A stretch of 64,000 nucleotides of DNA from Hyphomicrobiales bacterium (GTDB lineage Bacteria > Pseudomonadota > Alphaproteobacteria > Rhizobiales > Rhizobiaceae): NCBI GenBank assembly GCA_900472175.1, contig UCHD01000012.1, positions 172,191 through 236,190 on the forward strand. The letters are read 5' to 3'. Below the pieces are notes generated by a model that was not told where the DNA came from, searched no databases, and saw nothing but the letters and a program-made list of their open reading frames with translations. Both the position numbers and the translations under genes were made by a program. How positions within the stretch are numbered: position 1 is the first letter of the stretch; every line of letters starts with the position of its first letter. This document shows, in pieces, positions 55,564-63,725 of the stretch.

Positions 55564-56148
55564 ATGAAATACTACTATTCGCCCGATACCTGCGCGCTTG
55601 CCGGCCATATTGCCCTGTTGGAAGCGGGCTTCGAGCCTGAACTGCTCAAGGTCGATATCATGACGCGGACGATCGCCCAGCCGGGAGATTACCTCGCTGT
55701 CAATCCGAAGGGATATGTCCCGCTTCTCGATATCGGCGAAGGGGTGACGCTGACGGAAACCGTGGCGATCCTGGACTGGATCGCCGAAAATACGCCCGGT
55801 CAGGCTGCGAAGAGCCCGATGGAGCGCCACCGCCGGGTCGAGATGCTGGCGTTTCTGTCCAGCGAAGTGCAAAGGCCGTTTGCCTATTCCTTCTTCCTGC
55901 CGGGAGACGAGGCCGTTGCCATGCTACGCGGCATGATCGAGGAACGCTTCGTGCTGATTGCCGGGCAGATCAGGAACGGTTTTCTGCTTGGCCAGAGGAG
56001 CGGCGTCGAGGACGGCCTGCTCTATGTGATGTTGCGGTGGGCGCGCATGGTCGGGATGCCGGTTCCGGAGAGCCTGATCCTTTTTCGTGATGCCATGGAA
56101 GAGCGGCCAGCCGTCCGGCGCGCGCTGCGCGAGGAGGGATTGGCATAG
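55564..56148 (+). CDS. glutathione S-transferase family protein
   Basis: A 194-residue GST: N-terminal thioredoxin-like domain (about 1-78; MKYYYSPDTCALAGHIALLEAGF, NPKGYVPLLDI, LTETVAILDWIAE) and an all-helical C-terminal domain. C10 in the DTCALA segment is where beta-class GSTs place their catalytic cysteine, so a beta-class or related activity is likely. Probably co-transcribed with the SRPBCC gene as a detoxification unit. Confidence 0.87.
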   Translation: MKYYYSPDTCALAGHIALLEAGFEPELLKVDIMTRTIAQPGDYLAVNPKGYVPLLDIGEGVTLTETVAILDWIAENTPGQAAKSPMERHRRVEMLAFLSSEVQRPFAYSFFLPGDEAVAMLRGMIEERFVLIAGQIRNGFLLGQRSGVEDGLLYVMLRWARMVGMPVPESLILFRDAMEERPAVRRALREEGLA

Positions 56149-56161
56149 CTCGATCCTTCAT

Positions 56162-57034
56162 TTACCGCGTCGGAACGGGAACCTCGCCGCGGTAATCATA
56201 GAAGCCTCGGCCGGATTTGCGGCCGAGCCAGCCGGCCTCGACATATTTCACCAGCAGCGGGCAGGGGCGGTATTTCGAATCCGCCAGGCCGTCATGCAGC
56301 ACCTGCATGATCGAAAGGCAGGTATCGAGGCCGATGAAATCGGCCAGCTGCAACGGACCCATCGGATGATTGGCGCCGAGCCTCATCGCCGTGTCGATGG
56401 CATCGACGCTGCCGACGCCTTCATAGAGCGTGTAGATCGCCTCGTTGATCATCGGCAAGAGGATGCGGTTGACGATGAAGGCTGGAAAATCTTCGGCAAC
56501 GGTGATCGTCTTGTCCAGCGTGGCGACGAATTGCTTGGCAGTGGCGAACGTGCCTTCTTCGGTGGCAATGCCACGCACCAGTTCTACCAGCTTCATCACC
56601 GGCACCGGGTTCATGAAGTGGATGCCCATGAAACGCTCCGGCCGGTCGGTCGCGGACGCAAGCCGCGTGATCGACAGGGAAGAGGTATTGGTGGCGAGAA
56701 TGGCGTCGGCTTTCAGCACCGGACAGACCTGGCCGTAGATCTTGCGCTTGACGCTTTCGTCCTCGGTCGCGGCTTCGATCACCAGATCCATCGGCGACAG
56801 ATCATTAAGGTCGGCCGATCCTTTGATCAGCGACAGCGCTTTCTTGCGCTCCTCGTCCGTCAGCTTGCCGGAGGAAACCTGACGCGCCATGTTACCGTTG
56901 ATGGTCGCAAGACCGGCTTCAACGCGGTCGGCCGAAATGTCGTAGATATGCACCTTGTAGCCGGCCGAAGCCGATACCTGGGCAATGCCGCAGCCCATTT
57001 GTCCAGCGCCCACAATTCCGACATTCTTGATCAT
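56162..57034 (-). CDS. 3-hydroxybutyryl-CoA dehydrogenase
   Basis: A 290-residue NAD(H)-dependent short-chain 3-hydroxyacyl-CoA dehydrogenase (PaaH/HbdA type), for beta-oxidation or butyrate/PHB metabolism. The Rossmann motif GAGQMG is at 9-14, the catalytic histidine lies in FMGIHFMNPVPVMKLVELV and the pair continues in DFPAFIVNRILLPM, then AMRLGANHPMGPLQLADFIG. It lies downstream of etfBA on the same strand but after a terminator, so it may have its own promoter or receive readthrough; the electrons of acyl-CoA oxidation go to EtfAB. Confidence 0.93.
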   Translation of the reverse strand: MIKNVGIVGAGQMGCGIAQVSASAGYKVHIYDISADRVEAGLATINGNMARQVSSGKLTDEERKKALSLIKGSADLNDLSPMDLVIEAATEDESVKRKIYGQVCPVLKADAILATNTSSLSITRLASATDRPERFMGIHFMNPVPVMKLVELVRGIATEEGTFATAKQFVATLDKTITVAEDFPAFIVNRILLPMINEAIYTLYEGVGSVDAIDTAMRLGANHPMGPLQLADFIGLDTCLSIMQVLHDGLADSKYRPCPLLVKYVEAGWLGRKSGRGFYDYRGEVPVPTR

Positions 57035-57213
57035 CGAACCGATTTTCCATCATCCATACGAAAGGCCGATTGCGCTTCCGTTCGTGCAAAAAGCAAAGCC
57101 CCCGTTGGGGCGAGGTATTTAGATGCCAGTGATAAAGGCATCGCGCCCAATTTTCCAGCCTTTATTCAAGGTGTAGGTCATTGTGGGTTAAGGAAACGCA
57201 TTGCTTCTAAAAC

Positions 57214-57244
57214 GAAAAACGGCCGCGCAGAATTGCGCGGCCGT
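57214..57244 (-). terminator. rho-independent terminator of etfBA
   Basis: On the minus strand, ACGGCCGCGCA and TGCGCGGCCGT form an 11-bp perfect stem with a 4-nt loop, followed by five T residues. It is 20 bp past the etfA stop. Confidence 0.9.
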
Positions 57245-57264
57245 TGGTTGTATTCTCGAAACGC

Positions 57265-58194
57265 TTAAAGCGCTTTTTCAAGCTCCGGAAGGATGGTGAA
57301 GAGATCGCCGACGAGGCCGTAGTCGGCAACCTGGAAGATCGGGGCTTCCTCGTCCTTGTTGATGGCGACGATGACTTTCGAGTCCTTCATGCCGGCCAGA
57401 TGCTGGATCGCACCGGAAATGCCGACAGCGATGTAGAGCTGCGGGGCAACGACCTTGCCGGTCTGGCCAACCTGCCAGTCGTTCGGGGCATAACCGGCGT
57501 CGACCGCAGCGCGCGAGGCGCCGACGGCTGCACCGAGCTTGTCGGCCACCGGCAGGATGACTTCCTGGAACTTTTCCGAGGACCCGAGTGCGCGGCCGCC
57601 GGAGATGATGATCTTGGCAGACGTCAGTTCCGGACGGTCCGACGAGGACAGCGCGTCCTTGACGAAGGTCGAGAGGCCCGGATTGGCAGACGCCGAAATG
57701 GTCTCGACCGATGCCGAGCCGCCTTCGGCTGCCGAGGCAAACGAGGCCGTGCGCACGGTGATCACCTTCTTGGCTTCACCGGACTGCACCGTCTGGATGG
57801 CGTTGCCGGCATAGATCGGCCGCTTGAACGTGTCTGCCGAAACCACTTCGGTGATTTCCGAGATCTGCGCGACATCTAGCAGGGCTGCAACACGCGGCAA
57901 AACGTTCTTGCCGGTCGACGTGGCGGCCGAAATGATGGTGTCGTAGGAGCCGGCCAGCGAGACGATCAGGGCGGCCAGCGGCTCGGCCAGATTGTTGGCA
58001 AGATCACCGCTTTCGGCCAGCAGTACCTTGGAAACACCGGACAGTTTTGCGGCGGCATCGGCTGCAGCCTTGGCGCCAGAGCCTGCTACCAGCACATGCA
58101 CGTCGCCACCAATCTTGGCGGCAGCCGTCAGCGCCTTGGCGGTCTGGTCGGAAAGCGTTGCGTTGTCGTGGTCAGCCAGAAGAAGAATGGCCAT
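57265..58194 (-). CDS. etfA: electron transfer flavoprotein subunit alpha
   Basis: EtfA (309 residues) with EtfB carries electrons from acyl-CoA dehydrogenases to ETF-ubiquinone oxidoreductase. The C-terminal FAD domain shows the segment [57 protein letters not shown] and [23 protein letters not shown]. Normal length. AAAGGGAG precedes its start; etfB ends 23 bp upstream. Confidence 0.96.
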   Translation of the reverse strand: MAILLLADHDNATLSDQTAKALTAAAKIGGDVHVLVAGSGAKAAADAAAKLSGVSKVLLAESGDLANNLAEPLAALIVSLAGSYDTIISAATSTGKNVLPRVAALLDVAQISEITEVVSADTFKRPIYAGNAIQTVQSGEAKKVITVRTASFASAAEGGSASVETISASANPGLSTFVKDALSSSDRPELTSAKIIISGGRALGSSEKFQEVILPVADKLGAAVGASRAAVDAGYAPNDWQVGQTGKVVAPQLYIAVGISGAIQHLAGMKDSKVIVAINKDEEAPIFQVADYGLVGDLFTILPELEKAL

Positions 58195-58217
58195 ATGTAA
58201 TACTCCCTTTCTGGACC

Positions 58218-58967
58218 TTAAAGCACGCCGGCTTCGTTCTTGAGCTTGTCGACCAGTTCGGCGACGGTCTTGACCTTGATGCCGGCCTTGCGGCCACCCG
58301 GCTCTTCGGTCTTCAGAACTTTCAGGCGCGGCGCGGTATCGACGCCGAAGTCCGCCGGGCTCTTCTTGTCGAGCGGCTTCTTCTTGGCCTTCATGATGTT
58401 CGGCAGCGAGGCATAGCGCGGCTCGTTCAAACGCAGGTCGGTGGTCACCACCGCTGGCAGCTTGATCTCGATGGTCTGCAGGCCGCCATCGACTTCGCGG
58501 GTAACCGCAGCCTTGCCATCGCCAAGCTCGATCTTCGAGGCAAACGTGCCCTGGGCCCAGCCGAGCAGCGCCGACAGCATCTGGCCAGTCTGGTTGCTGT
58601 CGTCATCGATCGCCTGCTTGCCGACGATGATCAGGCCAGGCTGTTCGGCTTCCGCCACGCCCTTGATGATCTTGGCGACAGCCAAAGGCTCGACCGCATC
58701 GTCGGTCTCGACCAGGATCGCCCGGTCGGCGCCCATGGCAAGAGCGGTGCGCAAGGTCTCTTCGGCCTTGGCCGGGCCAACGGAGACGACGACGACTTCC
58801 TCGACCTTGCCGGCTTCCTTCAGCCGCAGCGCTTCCTCGACCGAAATCTCGTCGAACGGGTTCATCGACATCTTCACATTGGCAAGCTCGACCCCCGTGC
58901 CATCCGGCTTGACCCGGATCTTCACGTTGTAGTCGACGACACGCTTGACGGTGACCAGAACTTTCAT
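58218..58967 (-). CDS. etfB: electron transfer flavoprotein subunit beta
   Basis: EtfB (249 residues), the AMP-binding partner of EtfA. It opens [23 protein letters not shown], with [40 protein letters not shown] and the recognition-loop region [31 protein letters not shown] precedes the ATG. A LiuR-like palindrome lies 145 bp upstream. Confidence 0.96.
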   Translation of the reverse strand: MKVLVTVKRVVDYNVKIRVKPDGTGVELANVKMSMNPFDEISVEEALRLKEAGKVEEVVVVSVGPAKAEETLRTALAMGADRAILVETDDAVEPLAVAKIIKGVAEAEQPGLIIVGKQAIDDDSNQTGQMLSALLGWAQGTFASKIELGDGKAAVTREVDGGLQTIEIKLPAVVTTDLRLNEPRYASLPNIMKAKKKPLDKKSPADFGVDTAPRLKVLKTEEPGGRKAGIKVKTVAELVDKLKNEAGVL

Positions 58968-59111
58968 GATGTCCTTCCTTACGAAACGTTTGCGAGAAAA
59001 TGCGCTTTAACGCGGCGGTCTGATTGTCGGTTGGCGACATCGATACGCGTTTTTTCTCCAATTACAATCTTTGCCCGTTGCTCCTCCGCAAGATTGCCAT
59101 GGGAAAAATAC

Positions 59112-59131
59112 TGACGTTTACGTGCGCGTCA
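59112..59131. promoter_or_regulatory. LiuR-like palindrome upstream of etfBA
   Basis: TGACGTTTACGTGCGCGTCA reads TGACG-N3-ACGT-N3-CGTCA, a symmetric 20-bp site in the 276-bp gap before etfB. The form resembles operators described for the MerR-family regulator LiuR of branched-chain amino-acid and fatty-acid degradation, whose regulon includes etf genes. I recall the motif only approximately, so this is a lead. Nothing else was recognised in the gap. Confidence 0.45.
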
Positions 59132-59243
59132 ATATTAAATCGGAAGAATGCAATCATCTTCTGCCTCCTGCCGGTAGAAGCGCGTTGTTAACCCGCTATT
59201 TTCAAAAGGATATTGCAGAATTTTCGCCGTTAATCGGCCAAGA

Positions 59244-60038
59244 TCAGGTGGGCCTGCCCCATGGTGTGGGTTTCTTGATCGCCGGGGCAACAACAGGCGG
59301 TGCGTCAGCCGTTGCTGCTTCAACATGCCGCACGGCGCGTGGCGTGACGATCGTGCGGTCGAACAGCGGTACGTCGCGGCGTCGCAAAATGACCACCAGG
59401 ATCAGCCCGGCGATGATGCCGCCGACATGCGCACCCCACGACACGTCGCCTTGCGGGTCGATGAGCACCATGAAAAACTGCTGGCCGATCCAAAGTGCCA
59501 GTGGAATGAAGGCGGGCAGGGGCAGCGGAATGCGGAACAGCACCAGCACCCAGACGCGTACCTTCGGATGCAGCAGGAAATAGGCGGCGACGACGCCGGA
59601 AATGGCGCCCGATGCGCCGATCAGCGGTGCCTGCGATTCCGTGTTGATCAGGCCATGCGTCAGCGCGCCGGCGGCTGCACAGAGAAGATAGAAGATCAGG
59701 AAGCGGAAATGCCCCAGCGCATCCTCGACATTGTCGCCGAACACCCAAAGGAACAGCATGTTACCGGCCAGATGCCAAAAATCACCATGCAGGAAAGAGT
59801 AGGTGAGATAGGTGGCGTCATCGGGAACCAGCACGAGGTTCGGCGCCAGATGCGCATAGTCGAAGGCGATGGCCGGAATATAACCCAGGCCCATCGTCGC
59901 TGCATTGGTGAATTCTTCCGGCACCAGCAGCGGCCCGGTCAGCAGCCAGACCAGAGTATTGACGATGATCAGGCTGATCGTGACATACTGGACCTTGATA
60001 TGCTTGAGGGAATTCGCGTCGTGCAGCGGTATGAACAT
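59244..60038 (-). CDS. rhomboid-family intramembrane serine protease
   Basis: A 264-residue membrane protease with six or more helices. The catalytic serine S143 is in the GASGAISG motif and the histidine H203 in SWGAHVGGIIAG; the HGDFWHLAGNMLFLW segment (84-98) is the family loop. Rhomboids cut transmembrane proteins within the bilayer; bacterial substrates are mostly unknown. The C-terminal 45 residues are Arg/Pro-rich and cytoplasmic. It lies downstream of the adenosyltransferase gene on the same strand. Confidence 0.92.
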   Translation of the reverse strand: MFIPLHDANSLKHIKVQYVTISLIIVNTLVWLLTGPLLVPEEFTNAATMGLGYIPAIAFDYAHLAPNLVLVPDDATYLTYSFLHGDFWHLAGNMLFLWVFGDNVEDALGHFRFLIFYLLCAAAGALTHGLINTESQAPLIGASGAISGVVAAYFLLHPKVRVWVLVLFRIPLPLPAFIPLALWIGQQFFMVLIDPQGDVSWGAHVGGIIAGLILVVILRRRDVPLFDRTIVTPRAVRHVEAATADAPPVVAPAIKKPTPWGRPT

Positions 60039-60074
60039 AGGCGCGTTGGTCCCTCGAAGCGGTGATCAGCGTCA

Positions 60075-60104
60075 AGCTTATCTGTTTTTAGCTTACCTGT
60101 TTTT
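60075..60104. repeat. 15-bp tandem duplication at the adenosyltransferase stop
   Basis: AGCTTATCTGTTTTT (60075-60089) and AGCTTACCTGTTTTT (60090-60104) are adjacent copies with one mismatch. On the minus strand each encodes Lys-Asn-Arg followed by TAA, so the gene now has a second in-frame stop copy five codons after the first. Likely a simple slippage duplication. Confidence 0.8.
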
Positions 60105-60671
60105 CCCGGGAACCCATAGCACATCCGACTTGCCCTTTTCATTGCTCCAGCGAGCCGCGACGAAGAGGAAATCCGAGAGCCTGTTGATATATTCCAGCGC
60201 AGGGGCGCTGACGATCTCGCCGTCCATCCGGGCAAGCTCCACCATCAGCCGCTCGGCCCGCCGGGCAACGGTGCGGGCGATGTGCAAGGTGGCGGCAGCG
60301 CCGCTACCGCCGGGCAGCACGAACGAGCGCAACGGATCGAGGTCGGCGTTTAGCGCGTCGATTTCGGCTTCCAGCCGGCTCACCTGCGCGGCGATGATCC
60401 GCAACGGCTCATAGGCCAGCGTTTCGCCGGTATCGGGTGTGGAAAGATCAGCGCCAAGGTCGAACAGGTCGTTCTGGATGCGCATCAGCATCGCGTCGAG
60501 CGTGGCGAGTTCCTGCGTGTGCTGGCGTGCCAGCCCGATAAAGGAATTGGTCTCGTCGATCGTGCCATAGGCATCGACGCGCAGGTCGCTTTTCAGGCGG
60601 CGCGGGCCGGTGGCCAACCCTGTCGTGCCATCGTCGCCTGTCTTGGTGTAGATCTTGTTGAGTTTGACCAT
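60093..60671 (-). CDS. PduO-type ATP:cob(I)alamin adenosyltransferase
   Basis: A 192-residue trimeric PduO/MMAB-type adenosyltransferase. It transfers 5'-deoxyadenosyl from ATP to cob(I)alamin to make coenzyme B12. The N-terminal ATP-binding stretch is IYTKTGDDGTTGL, followed by VDAYGTIDETNSFIGL and the C-terminal RRAERLMVEL and YINRLSDFLFVAAR helices. With cobS/cobT in the window it belongs to cobalamin metabolism. Overlapping repeats at its 3' end are noted separately. Confidence 0.93.
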   Translation of the reverse strand: MVKLNKIYTKTGDDGTTGLATGPRRLKSDLRVDAYGTIDETNSFIGLARQHTQELATLDAMLMRIQNDLFDLGADLSTPDTGETLAYEPLRIIAAQVSRLEAEIDALNADLDPLRSFVLPGGSGAAATLHIARTVARRAERLMVELARMDGEIVSAPALEYINRLSDFLFVAARWSNEKGKSDVLWVPGKNR

Positions 60672-60674
60672 CGC

Positions 60675-60872
60675 TCAGCGGCCGCCGCCGGTGAGCCACA
60701 GGGTCAGCATGATCAGGACGATCGCGACCGCTTGCAGAAACACGCGGGCCTGCATCAGCTTGTTGGATGTATTGCCATCGCCGCCCTTGGCCATATGGAC
60801 GAGGCCGCGAACGAGAACGATGGCGACGAGGCCCATGACGAGCAATGTCAAACCGGTGAGAAAACTATGCAT
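60675..60872 (-). CDS. twin-transmembrane HIG1-domain-like protein
   Basis: A 65-residue protein with two helices (about 5-24 and 43-60) joined by a basic loop (HMAKGGDGNTSNKLMQARVFLQA), the layout of HIG1/twin-helix proteins, which in mitochondria help cytochrome oxidase assembly. Three bases separate its stop from the adenosyltransferase start. The function in bacteria is not established. Confidence 0.85.
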   Translation of the reverse strand: MHSFLTGLTLLVMGLVAIVLVRGLVHMAKGGDGNTSNKLMQARVFLQAVAIVLIMLTLWLTGGGR

Positions 60873-60895
60873 GTGACTTACCCTTGCCTTTCAGC

Positions 60896-61729
60896 TCAGC
60901 CGAGGCGGCCAATGAAATGATAGAACAGCCCGGCCGGCAGCAGTTTCTTCAAAAGCGCACCGTGTTTGGCCGGCTGCGTCACGATGTAATGCGGCTTCGG
61001 CTTCTTCGCGGTCAATGCGCGTTTCAGCGCAGCATACACCGCATCGGGCTCGAGCTTGCCCTTCGCCGGCCTGCTCTCACCCTTCAACCGTCGCAACTGC
61101 TTTTCGTATTCCACCGCATGCACCGATCCCTTGAGATCGATGAAGCGCTCGATGTTGACGAGCGCGTTGGCGGTAAAGCGCGACGTGATCGGCCCCGGTT
61201 CGATCAGGCTTACCTCGATACCGCTGCCTTCAAGCTCCATGCGCATGGTGAGTGTCAGGCCTTCCAGGGCGAATTTCGACGCATTATACGCGCCGCGCCA
61301 CTTATAGGGAACAATTCCCAGGATAGATGAGCACTGGACGATGCGTCCGTGGCCCTGCGCCCGCATCGCCGGGATGACCCGCCGCGTCAGGTCGTGCCAG
61401 CCGATGACATTGGTTTCCATCTGCAGCCGCAGCGCTTCCACCGGCAGGTCCTCGACTGCACCCGCCTGGCCATAGGCGCCGTTGTTGAACAGGGCATCCA
61501 GTCTGCCGCCGGTGCGGGCAAACACGTCATCCACAAGTTTGGATATGGTGTCCGGTTTGGTATAATCCATCAGGAAGGCTTCGATGCCGTCGTTTTCGAG
61601 TGCAGTCAAATCCTCCGCCTTCCGGACCGTGGCAAAGACCCGCCAGCCGTCCTTCAGGAGCGCGCGGGCGCACCAGGCACCGATGCCGGACGAGCAGCCG
61701 GTGACGATTATCGAGGGACGATCGGTCAT
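60896..61729 (-). CDS. short-chain dehydrogenase/reductase
   Basis: A 277-residue classical SDR: cofactor motif TGCSSGIG (10-17), NNGAYG, and the active-site Ser/Tyr/Lys arrangement in CSSILGIVPYKWRGAYNASKFALEG (Y..K). A C-terminal extension of about 80 residues is basic, typical of retinol-dehydrogenase-like SDRs. The substrate is unknown. It precedes the twin-helix gene (23-bp gap), so it may share a transcript. Confidence 0.9.
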   Translation of the reverse strand: MTDRPSIIVTGCSSGIGAWCARALLKDGWRVFATVRKAEDLTALENDGIEAFLMDYTKPDTISKLVDDVFARTGGRLDALFNNGAYGQAGAVEDLPVEALRLQMETNVIGWHDLTRRVIPAMRAQGHGRIVQCSSILGIVPYKWRGAYNASKFALEGLTLTMRMELEGSGIEVSLIEPGPITSRFTANALVNIERFIDLKGSVHAVEYEKQLRRLKGESRPAKGKLEPDAVYAALKRALTAKKPKPHYIVTQPAKHGALLKKLLPAGLFYHFIGRLG

Positions 61730-61822
61730 AATGGATTGTTTCCTGTAGAAATTGCCGCCCGGTTTCCCATATTCAGGAGCGGGTTACAATCGCAGTCGCA
61801 TGGTCAGACAGTTGGAGAGAGA

Positions 61823-62755
61823 ATGCCGGCCTTCATTCGCATAGCCTGGAAGGTCGTCTTCGATGCCGTCTGGCATTTCAGTGAAGACGATGGCTGGGCC
61901 ATGGCGAGCCATGTGGCGCTCTCCACTCTGCTGGCGATCTTTCCGTTTCTGATCTTCGGTACCGCGCTCGGCAGCTTTCTGGGGGCTGACCAATTCGCAA
62001 CGACAGCTGTCCATTTCATTTTCGATACCTGGCCGGAATCGATCGCCAAGCCGATTTCCGATGAGGTCGTGCGGGTTCTGACCATCCCACGCGGCGGCCT
62101 GCTGACGGTGTCGGTCTTGGCGGCCGCCTATTTCGCCTCCAATGGCGTCGAGGCGCTGCGTGTCTCGCTCAACCGCGCTTACCGGGTTGCCGAAAGCCGG
62201 CAGTGGTACAAGACACGGGTTGCAAGTCTCGCCTTCGTTCTGGCTGGCGTTTTGGTACTGGCAATGGTCAGCCTGCTGCTTGTCGCGGTGCCGCTCGCCG
62301 TCCGCTATGCCGGAACCTATCTACCGTGGTTCAACGGCCTCCTGACCATGATCGACAGCTGGAGCCTTGTCGGCGTGTTCGTCATGCTGGCCACCGGCCT
62401 CATCGTCAGCCATCTCTGGCTGCCGGATGGCCGCCGCAAGATCATGGATGTCCTGCCGGGCATCATCCTGACGCTGGTTGCCTGGTCGGTCGGTGCCTAT
62501 GTCTTTGCGTCCTACATCACCACCTTCGCCACCTACGTCTCCACCTATGCCGGCCTCGCCTCGATCATGATCGCGCTGGTCTTTCTCTACATCGTCGGGG
62601 TCATCTTCATTCTCGGTGCCGAAATCAACGCGGCGATCATGAAATACAAGGTCAAGCGCATGGTCATCCGCCACATCATGGGGCGCAGACAGGAGGAGGT
62701 GAAGGTGGAAACAGCACCAGAGGAGGCTGAGCCCCCCCGGCAAAACGTCCTATAG
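61823..62755 (+). CDS. YihY/BrkB-family membrane protein
   Basis: A 310-residue integral membrane protein with about six helices, of the YihY/virulence-factor BrkB family (older name ribonuclease BN, now considered wrong). Landmarks are GWAMASHVALSTLLAIFPFLIF, YFASNGVEALRVSLNRAYRV and the SIMIALVFLYIVGVIFILGAEINAA helix. The ATG at 61823 has GGAGAGAGA. The last 6 bp overlap the convergent gluQRS gene. The function is unclear; an envelope or transport role is likely. Confidence 0.9.
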   Translation: MPAFIRIAWKVVFDAVWHFSEDDGWAMASHVALSTLLAIFPFLIFGTALGSFLGADQFATTAVHFIFDTWPESIAKPISDEVVRVLTIPRGGLLTVSVLAAAYFASNGVEALRVSLNRAYRVAESRQWYKTRVASLAFVLAGVLVLAMVSLLLVAVPLAVRYAGTYLPWFNGLLTMIDSWSLVGVFVMLATGLIVSHLWLPDGRRKIMDVLPGIILTLVAWSVGAYVFASYITTFATYVSTYAGLASIMIALVFLYIVGVIFILGAEINAAIMKYKVKRMVIRHIMGRRQEEVKVETAPEEAEPPRQNVL

Positions 62756-63637
62756 GATCATCGCCTTTATATCGTTAGGCGTCCTACCCGCGTCGCGAAA
62801 TGCGGCGATACCGGTATCCCGGTTGCTCTTCGACAGTTTTCGTCCATCCGGACCCAAGATCAATCGGTGGTGGTGATAGACCGGCTCTGGTAGGCCCAGC
62901 AGGCCTTGCAGCAGGCGGTGTACGGATGTTGCGTGGAAGAGATCGTTGCCCCGGACCACGTGGCTCACCCCCTGCAGCGCATCGTCCAGTGTCACCGCCA
63001 GATGATAGCTCGATGGCGCATCCGAGCGCGACAGCACGACATCGCCCCAGGCGGCCGGATCAGCTGCGATCACACCGGTTTGTCCATCTGGACCGGCGCC
63101 GTTCTCCTGCCACGTCAAAGGTGCCTCCAGTTCGGCCGATGCCCTCGCCATGTCCAGCCGCCATGCATGCGGCTTGCCACTGGCCAGCAAACGTTGCCGG
63201 GCATCGGCCGAAAGCAACCTTTCCTCACCCGGATAAAGCGGCGCGCCATCCGGATCGCGCGGCCAGCTTTTTCCATTTGCCTCGAAGTCCGCAACCGCAG
63301 CCTTGATCGCGCCGCGGGTCAAAAAGGCCGGATAGACGAGGCTCCTATCTATCAACTGGCCGAGCGCCTCCCGGTAAAGATCGAGATGCTCCGATTGCCG
63401 CCGCGTGGGTTTTTCCCAGTCGAGCCCCAGCCATTCCAGGTCTTTGACGATCCCGGCTTCGAATTCCGGCGTGCACCGGGCAATATCGATATCTTCGATC
63501 CGCAGCAGGAAGCGCCCGCGCTCTGCCTTGGCCATGTCATGATTGAGAATGGCCGAGAGCGCGTGGCCAAGATGAAGCTGGCCGTTCGGGCTGGGCGCGA
63601 ACCGGAACACCGGTTGTTTTGACACAGTCTTGTTCAT
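62750..63637 (-). CDS. gluQRS: glutamyl-Q tRNA(Asp) synthetase
   Basis: GluQ-RS (295 residues) is a truncated glutamyl-tRNA synthetase lacking the anticodon domain; it attaches glutamate to queuosine-34 of tRNA-Asp. The HIGH-type motif is HLGH (FAPSPNGQLHLGHAL), the KMSKS counterpart is KLSKS. The usual zinc-binding cysteines after LVYP are replaced (AFLTRG), so the zinc site is absent. The start at 63637 follows AAGAAG. It fits with the queuosine-precursor transporter yhhQ in the window. Confidence 0.92.
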   Translation of the reverse strand: MNKTVSKQPVFRFAPSPNGQLHLGHALSAILNHDMAKAERGRFLLRIEDIDIARCTPEFEAGIVKDLEWLGLDWEKPTRRQSEHLDLYREALGQLIDRSLVYPAFLTRGAIKAAVADFEANGKSWPRDPDGAPLYPGEERLLSADARQRLLASGKPHAWRLDMARASAELEAPLTWQENGAGPDGQTGVIAADPAAWGDVVLSRSDAPSSYHLAVTLDDALQGVSHVVRGNDLFHATSVHRLLQGLLGLPEPVYHHHRLILGPDGRKLSKSNRDTGIAAFRDAGRTPNDIKAMIL

Positions 63638-63725
63638 AATTTCTTCTTGGCATGGAAGCGTACTTCCGGCCATCGATTTTGCCCTTATATAACCCCAACG
63701 CCGATGGCACAGCGGAGGGCTCAAG

